Assembly: GCA_000181795.3 (NCBI GenBank)
Contig: CM012955.1
Coordinates: 13,894,191 to 13,958,190 of the forward strand
Direction of reading: 5' to 3'
From: Trichinella spiralis
Lineage: Eukaryota; Nematoda; Enoplea; Trichinellida; Trichinellidae
DNA: 64,000 bases
A model generated the notes under the pieces. That model saw nothing but the letters and a program-made list of their open reading frames with translations, ran no database searches and had not been told where the DNA came from. Every line of letters begins with the position of its first letter. Position 1 is the first letter of the stretch. This document shows, piece after piece, positions 26,561 through 37,842 of the stretch. The translations under genes were made by a program, and so were the position numbers.

Positions 26561-28293
26561 GATATAAATGTGTACATGTGAGTAGTAGAGAAGTAAAAAA
26601 AAATTTACCGTTCAAATTCACTTCCAATTAAAAAGTTATCAAATCACAATTACTATACTGTATATACTGTAGAATCAGAGAAGGGAAAATAATTTCAAAA
26701 ATTCAAGTAATAAATAATGAAAAATTTATTCTTGAGCAGGAAAAAGAAAAGAAAACATTTCACTTAAAATTGATTATTTCTTTTCTGATGACAGATTAAA
26801 AAATCAACTGCAATTGTCAAATTTCGACTTCTAAAAGCCGAAGCGAGAAAAGAGATTAATTTCACGTCCTCGAACATGCAAATTGTAGAATGTAAAATTT
26901 TACACCGGCTCGTGGTATTCTGACGTGCTATCATTCCGCATGGAGAAAATTAATATTTTAAAAAAACAAAAACAAAAAACAGACCATTGAAAAAGTTCGA
27001 CCATTTCTAGAATCGAAAGCAAATCCCAACACCACCAGCATAGAAGAAGAAATCGTTGGAAATATTTGAAATGGAAAATTTGTGAAACATTATTATTTTT
27101 TAATTGATACAAAATTAATTATTCATTTTTAATTTTAATGGAATTTTTCACAATTTACATTTGAATGAAAGAATTCGAAGAAGAAAGGGGAAAGAAAAGC
27201 AAAAGAAACAAAATTACCTTTCCATTCATTGTACGATTGGATCCGCTTGGTTGTTCCATTGAATTTCTTATAGCAGAATCACAATTTCAAATTATTCCTA
27301 ATTTTCACCGTTGTAGAAAAAAAAATTAACAAAATCAAGTTAAATTTAAAATAAAAAATAACCAGAACTGAAACTCCATCAACGGATGTGAAAATTTTTT
27401 CTGAAAATAATTTATTACAATTAATATTGATACCTGCGAATTGCATAGTTGTATGAAGATGGTGACAACGGAGAAAAAAAAAGTGAATTTTGAAAAACCG
27501 GTTTCGCAGCTCGTTTTATATACAAACAAGTGGGAGTGCCAATTAAATTGAAATAATAACACGAGCAATAATGGATTACAAGAGAAAATAAAAGAATTAT
27601 AATTCGAGATCTTCTTTTTCTTGTATTATTAGCATTTTTTCATGTTCAAATTTCTGCTCATTATTTGTAATGAGAATCAAATAAATTCTGCTATTTGTTC
27701 ATTCACCGCTTTCTGAATAATAATAAGGGGAGAATCTGTGTTTTCAACTATCGTTTGTTGATGTAAGCGACAAAGACAAAAGACGAAAAAAAAATTTTTT
27801 TTCACCTTCATCAATGGAACAGATGAAATGTTAGAAGCAGATGAATAGGAGCAAGAAGATGATCCCAATAATGTCATTACTGAATTCTATTAATGCATCA
27901 AATTTATTTTTTTTTAATTTGAATTAATCATTCAATAATTGAATTGATAAATCAAAAATTACCATTCAAAATTGGATAATGATGAAAAAGGATACGAAAA
28001 AAAATACTGAAATGATTTTCCCATGCACGTCTTGACATTTTGGTTCATCAAATTCAGCGTTGGCATTCGACATTTCTGCACAAGTGAAATGCCGTGTACA
28101 AGAATACACTATGAACAATATGCATAATCGCGTACTTTTAATTTACTCATTCCCGGTCCGTTGGAATTTAAATTTTCTCTCAATACATCAACAAATCAAG
28201 AGTAAATATTTTTTCAAATAAAGAATTCCACTTTCAACTTTTTTCACCAGTTACAAAAAGAAGATCAACTTGTGCAAAGGTAAATATTATAAC

Positions 28294-28298
<5 letters not shown>

Positions 28299-28324
<26 letters not shown>

Positions 28325-28325
28325 G
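28299..28325. repeat. (ATT)n microsatellite
   Basis: Trinucleotide tract of about nine ATT units. Confidence 0.85.
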
Positions 28326-31300
28326 AACTTCCATATTTGGTCAAAAATCGATTATTGCAATGTTTGTTTATTTATTTACTCTTTTAGCTGTGATATTCAT
28401 GCTGCTGAAAACAGGTATGTTGAAACTGTAAATCTATTTTCAAACGTTCCATCAAACAATAATGCTTGATTTCCTTTTTCATCACAAAAATACTTACAAA
28501 AATTCTACCGAATAAAAAAATCATCATACTGTAGATGACATACAAAATCAACCGACAACAGCAGAAAATCATACTTACTGCATGGAAAGGGTAGAAATTA
28601 TTGCAAAAATACAGAGTTGCTGGAATTTTCAATTTGTCGTTCAAACAAACACGTGTTGTTGAAATAACAGAATACAACAACAAAAAGAATAAAATTATTC
28701 ATAATTTTTTCTTAAACTGCAGTGTTATTCGTTTAGTTATTACCAGAAAAAAATACTAAAACAATTTTATAACCAAATAAAATTATCAAACGTAAGAATA
28801 GTGGAGAATTTACATTTGGTGATGTGTGAATTCTTAAACTGATTTCAAATGCCATTTTTCAATAGAAATTTCTTAATAATTAAACATTGCAAGAAACTTT
28901 TTAAATCGGATTGTGTGAAAAAAAAATTAAAATTTATTAAAAATATAAATGTTCAGATAATAAATACAATTGAACGTACGTATAGTCACTTTGTTTGTTT
29001 TTCAAATAAATATTTAAAAAATAAAATGAAAAAAACTAGACGGTGTTGTGAAAATGTTTCAATTATATAGCTTGTATTATTAGTGAATACAAACAACAAC
29101 AACAATAATAATAATAATATTTAAAAAAGGAAAATAGTGACAATTTCAAATGAACTGCTTGTAAGAAATTGAAAACACCATCACAAGCAATTAAATTAAC
29201 ATTGATCTGTTTTCTGGCAACGCGTTACCAACTCAAGCGACTGAAAAGCAATTTCTTTTCCACAATCAAAGTCGTAACATGACTTCATCAAAACGATGCA
29301 ACAACGTTATCCCACAATCAATACAACCTTTTACACAGCTTAACTTAACTATACGGCGACTATCCAGTGATAGTCGGTTTAGTTCTACTATGCAAAAGCT
29401 GAACTGACAAATACCACTCTACCATTGTTCGACGATAATCAAATTTTTTCAAAAATCAAAAAAAAAAAACAATATTTATTATTCAAATTTTTTAAACCTG
29501 TGACATTGTTTAAATTTTAAAATTTAAATTACCACTGAACGGTAAAAAAAAGTTGGCTCAATTTGAAATCGAACTTCTGCTGTCAACATTTCACACCTCA
29601 TATATGGAATAATTTTTCTCTTCACAAATCAAAAATTAGTGACAACAACAAATTCGCTCTTTTTTCTTTCCTATTTTTATTCACCTACATGCATTGAAAT
29701 AATAAAAAAAACAGTAAATAATTTTTAAAAAAATAAATTTTAATTTTTTCCACTTCAAATGATAAAAACAGCAGCGCGATGAAATGCACAGAAACAACAA
29801 GAACGAACGAACAAAATGCACTTGACGATGCGATCGATTTGCGCAACGCGAGCCGAGCGTAAACAAGCCTTTCATTTCTGCTCGCTGCTAATCATGTCAC
29901 AGAATTCACAAATTTTAATTATTACTCAATCTTGCGCAATATTTAAACACAAAACAACAATACGAGATCCATTATAAAAGAAGCCAAAATTTTTAATTAT
30001 TACAAATACTTGATTTCATTATTTTACAAATAAATTTACTGCATAATATATTATATATTCAATAAAAACATTATTATTATTAATATGAAACTTATTATTC
30101 ATTTACATTGAACAATATAATCAATGGTGAATTTGAAAAGAAAAAAAGATATTCAAGAAAATAAAACATCATAAAGCTTCATCAGACTGTAAAAAGAAAT
30201 CAACAAATCACATATGAAAAAAAAAAACAAAACGAATTAAATAAAATTTTTCATAAACATCAACACAAATCCAAGTAGTGAAAATGAAATTTTCTTGTGA
30301 CCAGCTTATTAAAAAAAAAAGAAAAACCAGCGAAAAGGTGATTTAGCATTTTTCAATGGACAATTGTACAAGCAAGCTTCAATCAATTGTATGTGTGTGC
30401 AATGCATCTTTCGTCAAATTCAATTGAATATAAAGAAAACCGCGACAAATGAACACGTTGGGAATCTGCATCCAACTTTCTTCACAGTGAAAAACATAAT
30501 AATCGAACAAGCACAACATGCACAACGAGAATTATAATAAATATCCAGAGCAAGCAAATGACCGCTTTCAGACATTTCCTTATTCCTACCGTTTCATAAC
30601 TCGATCAGCAGAATAGCAATTTTGAATAATTAATTGATCATTAGTTCAATGATGTGGGAAAATATTTCACCATGTGAAAAAGTACAATACATTCTCATTT
30701 AAATAGAACATTTTTCATTTTCAACTTAAAGTTATTTTTTTAAAAAAAATTTACATAAAATATGGAAAATAGCTGTTGAAATTGGCTTTGTGCATGCTTT
30801 GAAAATCGACTTATTCGTCTAGTTGGAAAACAAGTACCGAAATAAACGAACAGAAAGTAAAACCTTGACATATATATTATATGCACATACACCACACCAG
30901 TTAAAGATAACACTGCCTTAACAGTCAAATAAACACACCTATCAGTATTTGGAAAAATTATGAAAACTTTTCTTTTTTTAAGCATAATTCAATTGTTGAA
31001 AACAAACACTGACTAATATGACCAATTTTACATTAAAAATAACATTCTCAACTTCAATCTGCGTAAAAAAAATCAAACGTAGTCTTTTGATTGTGATTTA
31101 CAAAAGCACAACAAAAATTTGAAAATTAAACAATATAAAAATTGAACCAATAATATCTAGTTAATAAATGTACTTGGTGTACAACAAAATTATACTATGC
31201 ATTCATAACAATTATTCATAATAGATTCAAAAGATGCCATTTGAATTTGGAAATGAAATAACACTAATTTACAAAAGCTTGAAAAATGATATCTGAAATA

Positions 31301-32734
31301 TACAATTGTATACTTAAACGCAAAATGATATATAATTAAATACAGTCAGATAGAAATTATTAAAAAAATAATAATAAAATTAAAATGTGATCAACCAGTT
31401 AGAAACTGAAAGATCTTTATCAACAGTACCATTATCTTTGCAAAATGTTCTCGTAAACAACTGAACTGTACCTGCGTGTACCCATTTAGACGACGAGAAC
31501 AGCTTTGTGACGAGATCAATAATTCTTCATTGTTTCTCAATCAGCAAGCAAGCAAACAATACATCTTCAACTGTGTTTGACAAATGAAGAATTATAATAA
31601 CATTTCACAGAAATTTAAATAAAATTACTAGAAAAAAGTAACGCAATATACATGCAAATGCAAAATCGCAACCAAAATGACTTTCATCAGTTGGAAATAA
31701 ACAAAAAAACTGAAGTTTTTGTAAACTTGTAAAATTTCTTCATTTCAATTACTAATAAAACACTAAAGTTGCCTGAGAAATTCTGCGAGAGTACACGAAA
31801 AAAATAATAATCCAGATGTACAAGATATATGACTGCAAAATTAGTAAAAAAATGTAAGGATACCAATTTTAAAACTCTGAAATGCTTCGTCATAAAAAAT
31901 GCATAACAAAATTCATAGTCACATTATTTTAATGAATAAGAAGTATTTTTCGCATGAAAGACTGCAAATTTTCGGCAATCAAAAGAAGAGTTTTTCGTGC
32001 CATTCCATGCGACAGAATCAACATGAAAAACTGGTAATACAGTATAAGCATATACAGTAATCTTAACTTGCTCGTCATTTACTGTGCAAACTTCAAATTT
32101 AGCACTTTTTTAATTCAATGGATGCAAAAGAAATTAACCCAAGAAACATATTTGTTTGAAAACTGCTTATTATGGCTGTCAAATTCCTGGTTCGCGATGT
32201 TCCAGAAATATCTCTACTATCGACTTTTGCTGACAATTTGAACCGGCAGCAGCTTGGACATTAATAAGTAAGATAAGCATTTCTTTTTTCCTTTTCTATT
32301 AATTGCGTGTAATTTCACTGTGGAAATGTAATTCAAAAGCATCATGAATTACTCTGCTATTTCACGAACAGCAACAATTATTGGTGTAGTATTTTTCTTA
32401 CGTAAATAAATGAATAATGCAGTTTAGTGATAATATTAATAGTTTGACGAAAATGAGTAGAAGGAAGTATTTTTAGCTGAGAATATGAAATGTTGATTAA
32501 AACAATTCAAAATTGAAATGCCTACAAATTGCTACCAGTGTACAAATATTCATAATTTTGTAGGTTTTTTTAAATCGGTGTGCTTCAGTAGAACAAGCGA
32601 ACTTATTAATTGCTAAATCTTACGTTTGAGTAAATGAAGTTTCAGTTACGTTTTTTCGAAATAATTATTTCATTACTAGTGAGGTGTTATCGATGATGAT
32701 GAAAATAAACGAGTCCGTCGTTTGAGTAATAATT

Positions 32735-32740
32735 TTTATT
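32735..32740 (-). terminator. Candidate poly(A) signal for the LAMP-like gene
   Basis: TTTATT on the plus strand (AATAAA on the transcript) about 225 nt after the LAMP-like stop codon. Confidence 0.4.
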
Positions 32741-32961
32741 TTGACATTTCTCTTCACCTAATACAACACATTTTTCTGTAAAGAAAACAATAATCCAGTA
32801 TTGAATTCAGGTTGAGCATTCAGCACTATTTAAATAATAATCAATAATATTGTTACTAATTTAGTGGAATTGTATATCTAGTTCTCAATCTGAAATGTAA
32901 GATTTGATGATGATGAACTTTTAATCAATATCATTAATAAACGGAAAAGTAACAGAAATAA

Positions 32962-34484
32962 TTATTCTAAATTGAAATATGGTTGCTGTACAAATGACCA
33001 GTGTCTTTTTACAGAATGGCCTATAATAGTTGCCACGGCGCAAGCACCTAGTACAAATCCACATGATACTGTTGAGCTGCTTTTCAGGCGGGTCAATATT
33101 CCAATTTCTTTTGATCGATCGCATAAATAAGCTGAAAATTTTCATTTACTAATTGAATATTTATTTTTTTTTCAAACCATTCCATTACTGTTGCCAAAGT
33201 CGTTCGACTTGTCCAAATTATAGGCGAGAATTTGCATGTTTGCCTTGTATTGTACAATAACGTCGCACGGTTGTTCAGCCGGATTGTTGATCAGAGTGAT
33301 ATTCAGAGCATGTTTGCATAAAAAGCTTTGCTTCAACGGAGCCCAAATTTGACTTTTGTTCGTCATGTAACAAGTGACCATTTTACCTAAACGTTACGCT
33401 TTTCAAATTCACATCAAAATATTAATGTTAGTGCATATTTCTTTTTCTAAATACACATTGCACAACAAAATGCGCTGTTATATTTTCAGTTGGAATAAAT
33501 AATTTTGGCTAACCTTCTTTTTCTATCGGTGGGAAATAGGCTAACGTGGCATTTTTCAATTTCCATGTCCATTTCCACGTACTCTTGATGGAACTTTCGA
33601 CTTTTTCCTGAACAATTTTACCTGATTTTAGCGGAACATAACAAACAGTGAATAATTAACTAACGGCGGCAAAAGAATGGCTTAATTCATATTTTCCACC
33701 GTCATCAGTAGCCCAAACAATTGTTAATTCTGATTTATCGTTAACATTCGTAGCGCACTTCCCGAATACAGTATGATGACTGGGAATGTACAATATACTT
33801 TCTGTATCGTCAGATTTTTTTTTCTTAATATATACATATGTACAAAATATGAATTTAACAAGAAAAGGAAATATATAATGTCTCACAACTGTGCCCAATT
33901 GACGTATCACCAATCGAGCTTCCAACTGAGCCATTAAACAAGGAACTCCGTCAGGAAATGCAATTCCAATTTTTCCATTATTCGCAAAAGTTTTCAATGA
34001 GTTTGCTAAACATTGTAAAATGATTTTAATCAATTTGAAATTGTGAAAAAGTGTTCAATGAAATTTTCTAAAATTGAATGATTTCAATAGAACCAAAATG
34101 ATTAAAACTTGCTTCTGATTACTCTGAAACTTTATATAGTTGCGTAGAAAGAAGTATTCAATTATATTTTTTTACATGCATTATGGTATTTTTTTTGTAT
34201 ATCATCTTTAAATAATGAACCGATTTAAATCGTCAAAAGTTCAAAAGACAAGAGATGCTTACTTGTATTGTGTGTAGATTTGGAAGATATCTGAAAACAA
34301 CAAAACGGTATAAAATTAACTTGCAAATTATTTACCGTTTGATCTGAAGAATGTAAGGCGTCTTCTGAACAAGCTGAAAATGCAGATTGAATAATTGTAC
34401 GTTTAAGAGTAATGTTGAAGAATGCTCACTGTGCGTTACAAGTAGCATGAACAGTAGCAGGAAGGAAACGTAGGCAGCGAGCAT
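32962..34484 (-). CDS. LAMP-family membrane glycoprotein (LAMP5/UNC-46-like or LMP-1-like)
   Basis: Eight exons: 34484-34430, 34373-34336, 34290-34263, 34005-33890, 33823-33665, 33607-33514, 33386-33189 and 33131-32962. They give 285 aa (human LAMP5 is 280). The N-terminus MLAAYVSFLLLFMLLVTHT is a signal peptide. A single LAMP luminal domain follows: VPCLMAQLEARLVI, FGKCATN...SELTIVW, KSTWKWTWKLKNATLAYF, MVTCYMTNKSQ and NTYLCDRSKE, with four conserved cysteines and NAT/NIT glycosylation sites. A hydrophobic stretch (CGFVLGACAVATIIG) is the likely membrane span. The short basic tail ends PYFNLE, whose YFNL is a YxxPhi sorting signal. LAMPs act in lysosomes; UNC-46/LAMP5 sorts the vesicular GABA transporter. 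One LAMP domain and the length favour the latter. The 33890 donor could be three bases lower (33887). Confidence 0.8.
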
Positions 34485-36264
34485 TTTGTTAGCAATGTAA
34501 TTAATTCAAAGATTGAAAAAAGGAAAAATGTAATTTAAATGTGATAGAAGGTTTCTTTTTTATTTCATACTTTTCCCATGAGTAGTGAAAATTCGAATCA
34601 GCAGAGACATGTGGGAAAAAAGAGAGAATAAATATGTACAAGTTTGCGAATGGGAGCTTCTTCGTGCAAAATGTGATTATTAGCAAATCCCATTGAAGTG
34701 AACAGTGCACACTGCGGCCGCGGATTGCAATTTGAAGATGCTGAGATCAATGCCACAGAAAGAAAAAGGGACTTATTTGTGATTGGCACGCTCCGATGCA
34801 TCCACTGCACGCGACGGTTTGAGCTTCGCAAGAGTTCACTGATAGCCAAATGAATGATTTAATGGCTCTTCTGCTAAAATGCACTCAGATCAATGCTCGG
34901 ACCACTGTTAAATGCCCAATCTTGTACACCGACTTACTTCCGCATTTGCATAGGTTCGGTGCATGCGCACATTTTCATTGATTTCCATTTCAACTTTTCC
35001 ACCAACTTCATCACAACACAAAATCACATCTGACGCCGATTGCGCATAAAATTGCACCTCTTCACAAATATCTGCGTAGAATTGTTATTAAATTTGATAA
35101 AATTGACCAAATTAATTTTTAAAGTTAAATTACAAAAAACTACCACTGTTGGAGTGGGAACTTTTTAAAAAATAATTCGCTTTTTCTTATTCACAGTGAC
35201 GTCAAGTTGTTTTCAAAAAAGAATTTTTTTTAAAAAATATCAAACGCATTAAAAAAATATGCTTGCAGCATTTTTTTTAATTCATTGAACTGCGGGGAGG
35301 CGGTTTTGCATTAATGGAAAATTTATCAAACTTTTCTTACGAATATTCTCCTCGTTAATGGCGTCTGGGAACGAGGAAAAAAAACACTGATTATTTTCGT
35401 TACATCATTTTTTTTGAAAAGTTAATATAGTTGGAGACGAACGCGTAAAATGCTTTTCGCAGTTGTGTTTTTTTTCTTTATTTCTTAATTTTACTCCAGT
35501 GCATTTTCAATTTTAAAATTCGAAAAATTATCTTCACCAACTTGATTCACCTAATGGATTTATATTTTGCTTCTCGGCTGAAATTTTACCAAGCGACCAA
35601 GCACGAAAGAAAAAAAAATCAAATAATCTATTTACGAGACGCTTTTATGCGGACAATGCTGCTGCCGTTGGTTGGCAATGGAAATGTTGGAGATGCTTTT
35701 TACTTGTAGTAAGCACAACCATCTCGTATTCCATTTTTTTGCATGAATTAAATGTTGATAATTTGTGCAACTGTGCTTCGATTGCTTCATATGCACAAAT
35801 GATTTGTTGTATTTCAAAAAAATGTTCTTTTAACGTTATATTTGCGTAGGTTTGGTAATTTCTTCTGAGACAGCATGACTAATTTTCATGTTTTTTTCTT
35901 TAAATTTTATGTTATTTGAAGAAAAGGAGATACGTAGATTGCATATTTTCAATGGTGGGTAACTTGGAAACTGTTGTGCATAAACAGGCATAACGAAGAA
36001 TAAAATATATTTCGAATTTTGTTGTACTTTATGAAAAATTGTTCATCATCGCTGACAAAATTGTACAGATTATTTATTATTCGTGCATAAAATGTGTTTA
36101 TTATTTTGTCAGTTTTGGTATTGAAAAGTGGCAAATATTCGGCGAAAGGGCGCTGCCAAATTCGTCGTGTTGTACCAGTTTCACGTTGGATGTCAAATTT
36201 TAAATTAGATATCTCTCATTTGCTTTAATATCTGTTCCAAATTTTGCAACGTTTTGACAAAAAA
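34485..36264. other. Intergenic region upstream of the LAMP-like gene
   Basis: Contains a moderately G+C-richer stretch at 34690-35060, just upstream of the minus-strand LAMP-like start, a plausible promoter or 5' UTR area. The 83-codon frame at 34598-34849 looks neither secreted nor domain-like. Nothing else is recognised. Confidence 0.4.
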
Positions 36265-36544
36265 TTAATTGACACTTTCAGTTTGTGGAGCCGCAGGCTC
36301 AACCGGCGTCGCTTTTGGGTTCATTAAATCGCCAACTTGACGTTCCAATTGATCATTGATTAACGCTCTGTTTTGTCCCTAACTGGCAAAAATATTTGCT
36401 GACTTCATTTCTTGAAACGGCCGACGGCAATTTTGTTTAGGGCTAAAATAAAATATTCATTCATAATTGTCTTGTTGTTATTTTTATTATTTCCACAAAT
36501 TTTTGAGCATTTTTAAATGGAGAAGGTGAATCTGTTTTTGGCAT
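36265..36544 (-). CDS. Possible small two-exon gene, 53 aa, unrecognised
   Basis: Exon 36544-36497 encodes MPKTDSPSPFKNAQKF. A 118-nt intron (36379-36496) leads in phase to 36378-36265, which encodes GQNRALINDQLERQVGDLM, then a proline/alanine-rich tail and TAA. The second exon is polar and helix-like and has normal codon usage, unlike the surrounding AT-rich DNA. The donor (TTT|GTGGAA) is acceptable, but the acceptor (GCCAGTTAG) has a weak pyrimidine tract. I do not recognise the protein. It could be a real small gene, an exon of something larger, or chance. Confidence 0.3.
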
Positions 36545-37842
36545 TTTGATGATTGTTCTTTTCAATCATGCCAACCGATTATTAAATATATTAAATTTGT
36601 TCAAACAAATTATATGTAAAGGCAATGTCGTTGAATTGAAACCAGGATTTATGGCGCTCTATTTTTTTTCTCTTTTTATTATATGCTTTTCTGTAGAAAC
36701 CCGGTTAGCACGTATGAAAATGAATATTTTCACAAATAACTGTTTCTTTTCTTTATTCTAAAATCAAAGAAAATGATAAATTATCAGTAAAAGTACAACT
36801 AATTAAAAGTTTTTCATTTTAACCCCCCCCTCTCCAGTTATTGTGATTCATTCGTCGTTTATTTATTGTTTTCTTATTTTTCACTAGCACAAAGTTTTCG
36901 GAATATATTTTGTTTGTAAAAAAAATGAAATATTTATTTTACATGTATTGAATAAATTTTCCAAATTGCAGAAACAAACAAACAAACAAACAAGCAGTCG
37001 GTGAATAAAGCTTGCTTCGAGTGACGTCATCAGAGAGAAATAGGAAAACCTGGCGTCGAGGGAAATAACGGATGGACCGACCAATCAGAGAGCGGTCGGT
37101 TTTTCCAATTAGCATCAATCTCTCTAGCCGGCGAGAGCGACGAGAAAGCACTTGTTTTATTGTGCGCTTCACGCTGCGCTGCTGCCACCGTCTCCGACGA
37201 CTGACTTTTGCACAATTGTCGTCCTATTCAACATTTCCTGTGTCGTTTTGTCGTAGACGGTATGAACGTCTGGTACCGGGCAGAAGTGCCACTGCAGAAG
37301 CAACTTATGCAAATTCCACAAATCGCCAGCCCAATCGAAAATTTAAATATTGCTGCTGGTCTTCTAGCCAGGGCTTGTTTCACCTTCGGTTCTTGTTGCC
37401 CTTTTATTTTTCGACCATCGTCCTTGTCACCAGTGTTGACGTGGCGTTTTATCCGTGATGTGCATGCCCTAATTGAGTACTACTTGAGAAACTGGTCGTC
37501 GTCAGCTACTACTTACTGTACGTCACTTGACGACCATCCCAACATGGCAGCAGCAATCTCTTACGCGCACACTAACCTTTCAGCTGTCTGTCTCTCTTTC
37601 TTACTTGCCCTGTGTACAATATATACAATAATACGGTGGTAGATTTTATGGTTGGACAAAAAAAAAATACCCAACCGGATATTATAATTGTAATTAATTA
37701 CGCGTCGTGTAAATTGATAATTTTTTAATACTGATTTGAAAGTCGATATTTTTTTTCTGTTCAGATATTTTCAACCGCTTCATGGCCGGCTTGGAAACCG
37801 CCCTGTAGTAGCCTTGTTATTATTGTCGAGCCGTTTGTGGAG
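36545..37842. promoter_or_regulatory. Semaphorin upstream region with CRE-like and CCAAT elements
   Basis: From about 37000 to 37640 the sequence becomes clearly richer in G+C and CpG. It has TGACGTCA (CRE palindrome) at 37022-37029 and ACCAATCAGAG (CCAAT box) at about 37079-37089. This is a likely promoter and/or 5' UTR for the semaphorin start at 37843. Overlapping open frames here (37072-37458, 37208-37642) show no protein family and probably reflect base composition. Confidence 0.45.

Larger units (their letters stand above)
20827..32961. other. 12-kb region without a recognisable gene, upstream of tomosyn
   Basis: AT-rich sequence with many simple repeats: (ATA) near 21511-21534, GAA/GAT near 23229-23271, (TA)(TG) near 24277-24340, (TA) near 26525-26558 and (ATT) near 28299-28325. 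No ORF matches a family I know; the open frames are microsatellite or AT-rich translations. It is upstream of tomosyn and downstream of the LAMP-like gene (both minus strand), so it probably contains the tomosyn promoter, 5' UTR exons and long 5' introns. Two hairpin-forming stretches (29336-29401, 31441-31507) are reported as findings. Confidence 0.5.

Noticed and set aside
32160-32265. Weak inverted repeat CTGGTTC/GAACCGG
   Set aside because: Only seven pairs with a long loop; within chance expectation.
37072-37642. 128- and 144-codon plus-strand ORFs upstream of semaphorin
   Set aside because: No domain, no phase-consistent splice into the semaphorin start exon, and a promoter-like CpG-rich composition explains the open frames.
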